From Brasilonema sennae CENA114 (lineage in GTDB: Bacteria; Cyanobacteriota; Cyanobacteriia; Cyanobacteriales; Nostocaceae): a stretch of DNA of 64,000 nucleotides. The DNA lies in contig NZ_CP030118.1 in NCBI RefSeq assembly GCF_006968745.1, positions 372,001-436,000 on the forward strand. Reading direction: 5' to 3'. The notes under the pieces are model-generated. The model did no database searches. It had not been told where the DNA came from and saw only the letters and a list, made by a program, of their open reading frames with translations. Positions 61,262-64,000 of the stretch are shown here, one piece after another; the stretch's first letter is position 1, and every line of letters starts with the position of its first letter. The translations under genes were made by a program, and so were the position numbers.

Positions 61262-64000
61262 ATGTTAATAAAAAAGGAACAGCACTTGAACAGGCGAATT
61301 CATCAGGGAAAGTCCGTATTGCACAGCCTTTTGTTAAAAAGGGGATGGCTGACATTTGTTCGAGTCGCTTTGGTGGGACTGATCATCACTATCAGCCTCC
61401 ATGCCTCAATTGCTGTTGCAGTAGATAGGACTAGCAACTGGATGAAGGGCGAGAATAAAAGGCAGCAGGTAGAAATTACCTCAAATTCCTTTGAGCCCTC
61501 TGGGACTTCTGCTTCACCTGCTCAACTCGTGCAACAAGCAGAAGACCGTTATCAAGCAGGACAATATACAGAGGCGATCGCTCTTTGGCAACAAGCAGCG
61601 ACAATTTATGACAGCAAAGGCGATCGCCTCAATCAAGCAGTCGTTCTCAGCTTCCTTGCCACAGCCTTTGAAGACCTGGGACAGTGGACTCAAGCAAATG
61701 AAGCGAGCAACAAGGCAATTTCGCTGGTAAACGCTCAAAATACACCCCACAATCTGGATACTTCACACGTTCTCGCCCAAGTCCTCACCGTTCAAGGAAA
61801 ATTACAACTGGCTCAAGGCAAAGCCTCAGAAGCATTGCAAACTTGGCAAAATGCTGAAGCGGCTTACCGGAAAGCGAATGATAAAAGCGGTATACTCGGT
61901 AGCCAAATTAACCAAGCGAGAGCCTTACAGACACAGGGACTTTACAGACGGGCCACTACTCTTTTGAGTCAAGTGGAAGAGTCGCTTAAAAACGAGCCCG
62001 ATTCGCGTCTCAAGGTGACGGGTTTGCGAAACCTTGGCAAGGTTTTGAGATTAGTTGGTAATCTTGCTAAATCTCGGACTGTCTTGCAGCAAAGCTTGGC
62101 GATTGCCGAGAAACTCCGAGACAAAACGCAAGTTCCCTCAAATCAATTTGGCTCAGATATAACTGGCATTTTGCTGAATTTGGGAAACACTGCTCGTGCC
62201 CAAGGACAGATAGATAGTGCTTTGACATATTACCACAAAGCAGTAACCACTGCTCCCTCGCTCACGGCAAAAACTCAAATTCAGCTTGTGCAGTTAAGCT
62301 TGCTGGTTGAAGCAAGTCGATGGGCGGAAGCTCAAAACTTGTTGCCTCAAATTCAATCTCAGCTTGCCGAGTTACCACCAAGTCGCCTGAGCGCTTATGC
62401 TCGAATTAATTTGGCTCAAAGCTTAGTGAAGATGAGGAGCAAGGCAGGGGAAGTAGGAGAGGCAGTGCGGGATTGTCCCAAGTCGAGTAACTGCCGTGGA
62501 GTTGGGGAACCTTTATCCTCTCATCTTCTCAGTACCTCAGCTCAGGAACTAGCCACAGCTGTCCAGCAAGTTCGCACCCTTGGCGATCGCCGTGCCGAAT
62601 CCTATGCCCTTGGTACTTTAGGAAACCTGTATGAAAGTACTCACCAATGGATTAGCGCTAAAAACCTTACAAAACAAGCCCTCAGCTTGGCTCAGTCAAT
62701 TAATGCAGATGACATTGCTTACCAGTGGTATTGGCAGTTAGGACGGATTTTTTGTCAAGGCACACAGCCGTGTACCTCCACGGGAAATCTGCAAAATGCA
62801 ACCTCTGCGTATGCAGAAGCAGTCAAAACGCTGCAATCTCTCCGTAGTGATCTCGTCGCCATCAATCAAGATGTACAGTTTTCGTTTCGGGAAAACGTAG
62901 AACCTGTTTATCGACAGTTTGTTGAGCTTTTGCTTACCCCATCTCCCCAAAGTTCGGGAGGTGAACCTAGCCAAAAAAACCTGAAACAAGCTCGCGAGGT
63001 CATCGAAGCGTTGCAGTTAGCAGAACTCGACAACTTCTTCCGAGAAGCATGTGTCAATGCTCGTCCTGTACAAATTGACCAGATTGATCGACAAGCTGCT
63101 GTCATTTATCCGATCATTCTGCCCAATAAGTTCGCTGTTATCTTGTCCTTGCCTAACCAACCTTTGCGTTATCACCAGATACCTTTGGCTCAAACAAAAG
63201 TCGAGCAAATTTTAAACCAAATGCGCCAATCTTTGAGACCCACAGCTTTTGTAGAAGATTGGTTGCCTGTTGCCCAAGAAGTTTATAATCTGGTGCTGCG
63301 TCCTCAAAAGTCTCAGTTAGAAGCAAGTGGCGTAAAAACGCTTGTGTTTATCCCAGATGGCTTACTTCGCAATCTGCCTATGGCAACGCTCCACGATGGT
63401 CAGCAGTATCTCATTGAGAAGTATAGCATTGTGCTAACCCCCGGTTTACAACTGCTTGAACCCCAATCTCTAGAAAGCCAACGGCTCAAAGGACTATTGG
63501 CAGGGATAAGTCAAGCTCGTCAGAGTTTTCCAGCTTTACCGAATGTTGCGGTTGAAATTAACCAAATTGAAGCAAAAATTCCCGCTCAGGTGCTTCTCGA
63601 TCAATCATTTACCAATCGGATCTTCCAAAATCGGGTTAATTCGACTCCTGTGTCAATCGTTCACCTGGCAACGCATGGTCAGTTTAGTTCTAATGCTGAC
63701 GATACGTTTATCTTGACCTGGGATGGACGTATTAACGTTAAACAATTGGATCAACTGCTGCGTTCTAGAGAGGGAAAACTCAGCCCAATCGAATTGCTAG
63801 TACTCAGCGCCTGTCAAACGGCAGCTGGTGATCAGCGGGCTGGATTAGGAATGGCTGGTTTTGCTGTACAATCAGGAGCACGAAGTACTATCGCCTCCTT
63901 GTGGTCGGTAAGCGATGGCTCCACAGCATCGCTGATGATTTCATTCTATCGAGAGTTAAGTAAGCCTGGTGTTACAAAAGCCGAAGCTCTGCGTCGTGCT
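61262..64000 (+). CDS. Exported CHAT-domain (caspase-like) TPR protein, 3' end outside window
   Basis: The frame is open from ATG 61262 to the window end (913 codons). Residues ~18-45 are a signal/anchor segment (LTFVRVALVGLIITISLHAS), so the protein is extracytoplasmic. From ~75 to ~520 are TPR-like helix pairs (SPAQLVQQAEDRYQAGQYTE, QAVVLSFLATAFEDLGQWTQ, GILLNLGNTARAQGQIDSAL, YALGTLGNLYESTHQWISAK). The CHAT domain starts near 600: IIYPIILPNKFAVILSLPNQ-like strands, VFIPDGLLRNLPMATLHDGQ, the catalytic His805 in HLATHGQF and Cys851 in LSACQTAAGD, then GLGMAGFAVQSGARSTIASL. CHAT proteases are relatives of caspases and separase; in some systems they are activated by TPR partners. Substrate unknown. 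Confidence 0.93.
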   Translation, partial: MLIKKEQHLNRRIHQGKSVLHSLLLKRGWLTFVRVALVGLIITISLHASIAVAVDRTSNWMKGENKRQQVEITSNSFEPSGTSASPAQLVQQAEDRYQAGQYTEAIALWQQAATIYDSKGDRLNQAVVLSFLATAFEDLGQWTQANEASNKAISLVNAQNTPHNLDTSHVLAQVLTVQGKLQLAQGKASEALQTWQNAEAAYRKANDKSGILGSQINQARALQTQGLYRRATTLLSQVEESLKNEPDSRLKVTGLRNLGKVLRLVGNLAKSRTVLQQSLAIAEKLRDKTQVPSNQFGSDITGILLNLGNTARAQGQIDSALTYYHKAVTTAPSLTAKTQIQLVQLSLLVEASRWAEAQNLLPQIQSQLAELPPSRLSAYARINLAQSLVKMRSKAGEVGEAVRDCPKSSNCRGVGEPLSSHLLSTSAQELATAVQQVRTLGDRRAESYALGTLGNLYESTHQWISAKNLTKQALSLAQSINADDIAYQWYWQLGRIFCQGTQPCTSTGNLQNATSAYAEAVKTLQSLRSDLVAINQDVQFSFRENVEPVYRQFVELLLTPSPQSSGGEPSQKNLKQAREVIEALQLAELDNFFREACVNARPVQIDQIDRQAAVIYPIILPNKFAVILSLPNQPLRYHQIPLAQTKVEQILNQMRQSLRPTAFVEDWLPVAQEVYNLVLRPQKSQLEASGVKTLVFIPDGLLRNLPMATLHDGQQYLIEKYSIVLTPGLQLLEPQSLESQRLKGLLAGISQARQSFPALPNVAVEINQIEAKIPAQVLLDQSFTNRIFQNRVNSTPVSIVHLATHGQFSSNADDTFILTWDGRINVKQLDQLLRSREGKLSPIELLVLSACQTAAGDQRAGLGMAGFAVQSGARSTIASLWSVSDGSTASLMISFYRELSKPGVTKAEALRRA

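Larger units (their letters stand above)
60887..61625 (+). repeat. 740-bp direct repeat, copy 2 (partner 53611-54350)
   Basis: This copy leads into the full CHAT/TPR gene, so it is the original and copy 1 the truncated derivative. Confidence 0.93.

Noticed and set aside
1..64000. tRNA, rRNA and CRISPR arrays
   Set aside because: None recognised on either strand by eye; a tRNA scan was not possible.

Overview
The window reads as cyanobacterial DNA. HIP1-type octamers (GCGATCGC and relatives) are scattered through coding and spacer sequence. The gene content fits too: an alternative respiratory oxidase, a cyanovirin-N homologue, a CHAT/TPR caspase-like protein, a filamentous-haemagglutinin-type exoprotein with TPS domain, IS200/IS605-type tnpB genes and many small palindromic repeats. 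The genus cannot be read from the sequence. A repeat-rich multicellular-type genome is a guess. No rRNA, tRNA or CRISPR array was seen.

Region 1 (1-3.3 kb, + strand) holds a DUF302 protein cut by the window edge, a MOSC protein and two unrelated alpha/beta-hydrolases. Region 2 (3.3-6.4 kb) is a gene graveyard with 5' or 3' fragments of fumC, a DUF1634 gene, an SDR dehydrogenase, a transposase and a GH63-like glucosidase, around one intact small exported protein. Intact SDR and glucosidase genes follow immediately on the other strand.

Region 3 (6.4-23.5 kb, all - strand) is a compact sugar-catabolism island. Transcription runs tkt, tal-pgi fusion, gnd, zwf, exported unknown, HAD phosphatase, zinc-ribbon peptide, class I aldolase, pgl, truncated debranching enzyme, rpe, glucose-dehydrogenase-like SDR, glucosidase. 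It encodes essentially the whole oxidative pentose phosphate pathway with feeder enzymes, but no opcA was found.

Region 4 (23.6-34.7 kb, - strand) is respiratory and stress related: MarC, then a haem-copper oxidase (two DUF2231 membrane proteins, ctaC, ctaD, ctaE) whose subunit II lacks the CuA ligands, so it is an ARTO-type probable quinol oxidase. Then come HdeD, PrsW, a type II NADH dehydrogenase, haem o synthase, a 17M-like stress protein and a short LuxR regulator. Together with region 3 this suggests an island for dark or stress respiration: sugar to NAD(P)H, NDH-2, quinone, ARTO.

Region 5 (34.7-48.9 kb) mixes intact genes (MscS channel, 2-keto-acid decarboxylase, Nramp transporter, DUF1275 protein, cupin, tnpB with an RHH partner, two NarL-type response regulators) with insertion remnants, MITE-like repeats and broken kinase, cupin, integrase and regulator genes. 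A ~0.7 kb segment here is an inverted copy of part of region 2.

Region 6 (49-64 kb) is a cell-surface region: a TPS-type exoprotein, a cyanovirin-N homologue, a crystallin-like small exported protein, an operon of a predicted outer-membrane beta-barrel and an exported partner, and an exported CHAT/TPR protein running off the window. A 740-bp direct repeat carrying the 5' end of the CHAT gene brackets the beta-barrel operon. Repeated non-coding modules (five copies of a ~150-bp module; two structured hairpins with a conserved interior and different but perfectly paired stems) are the most unusual non-coding signals.
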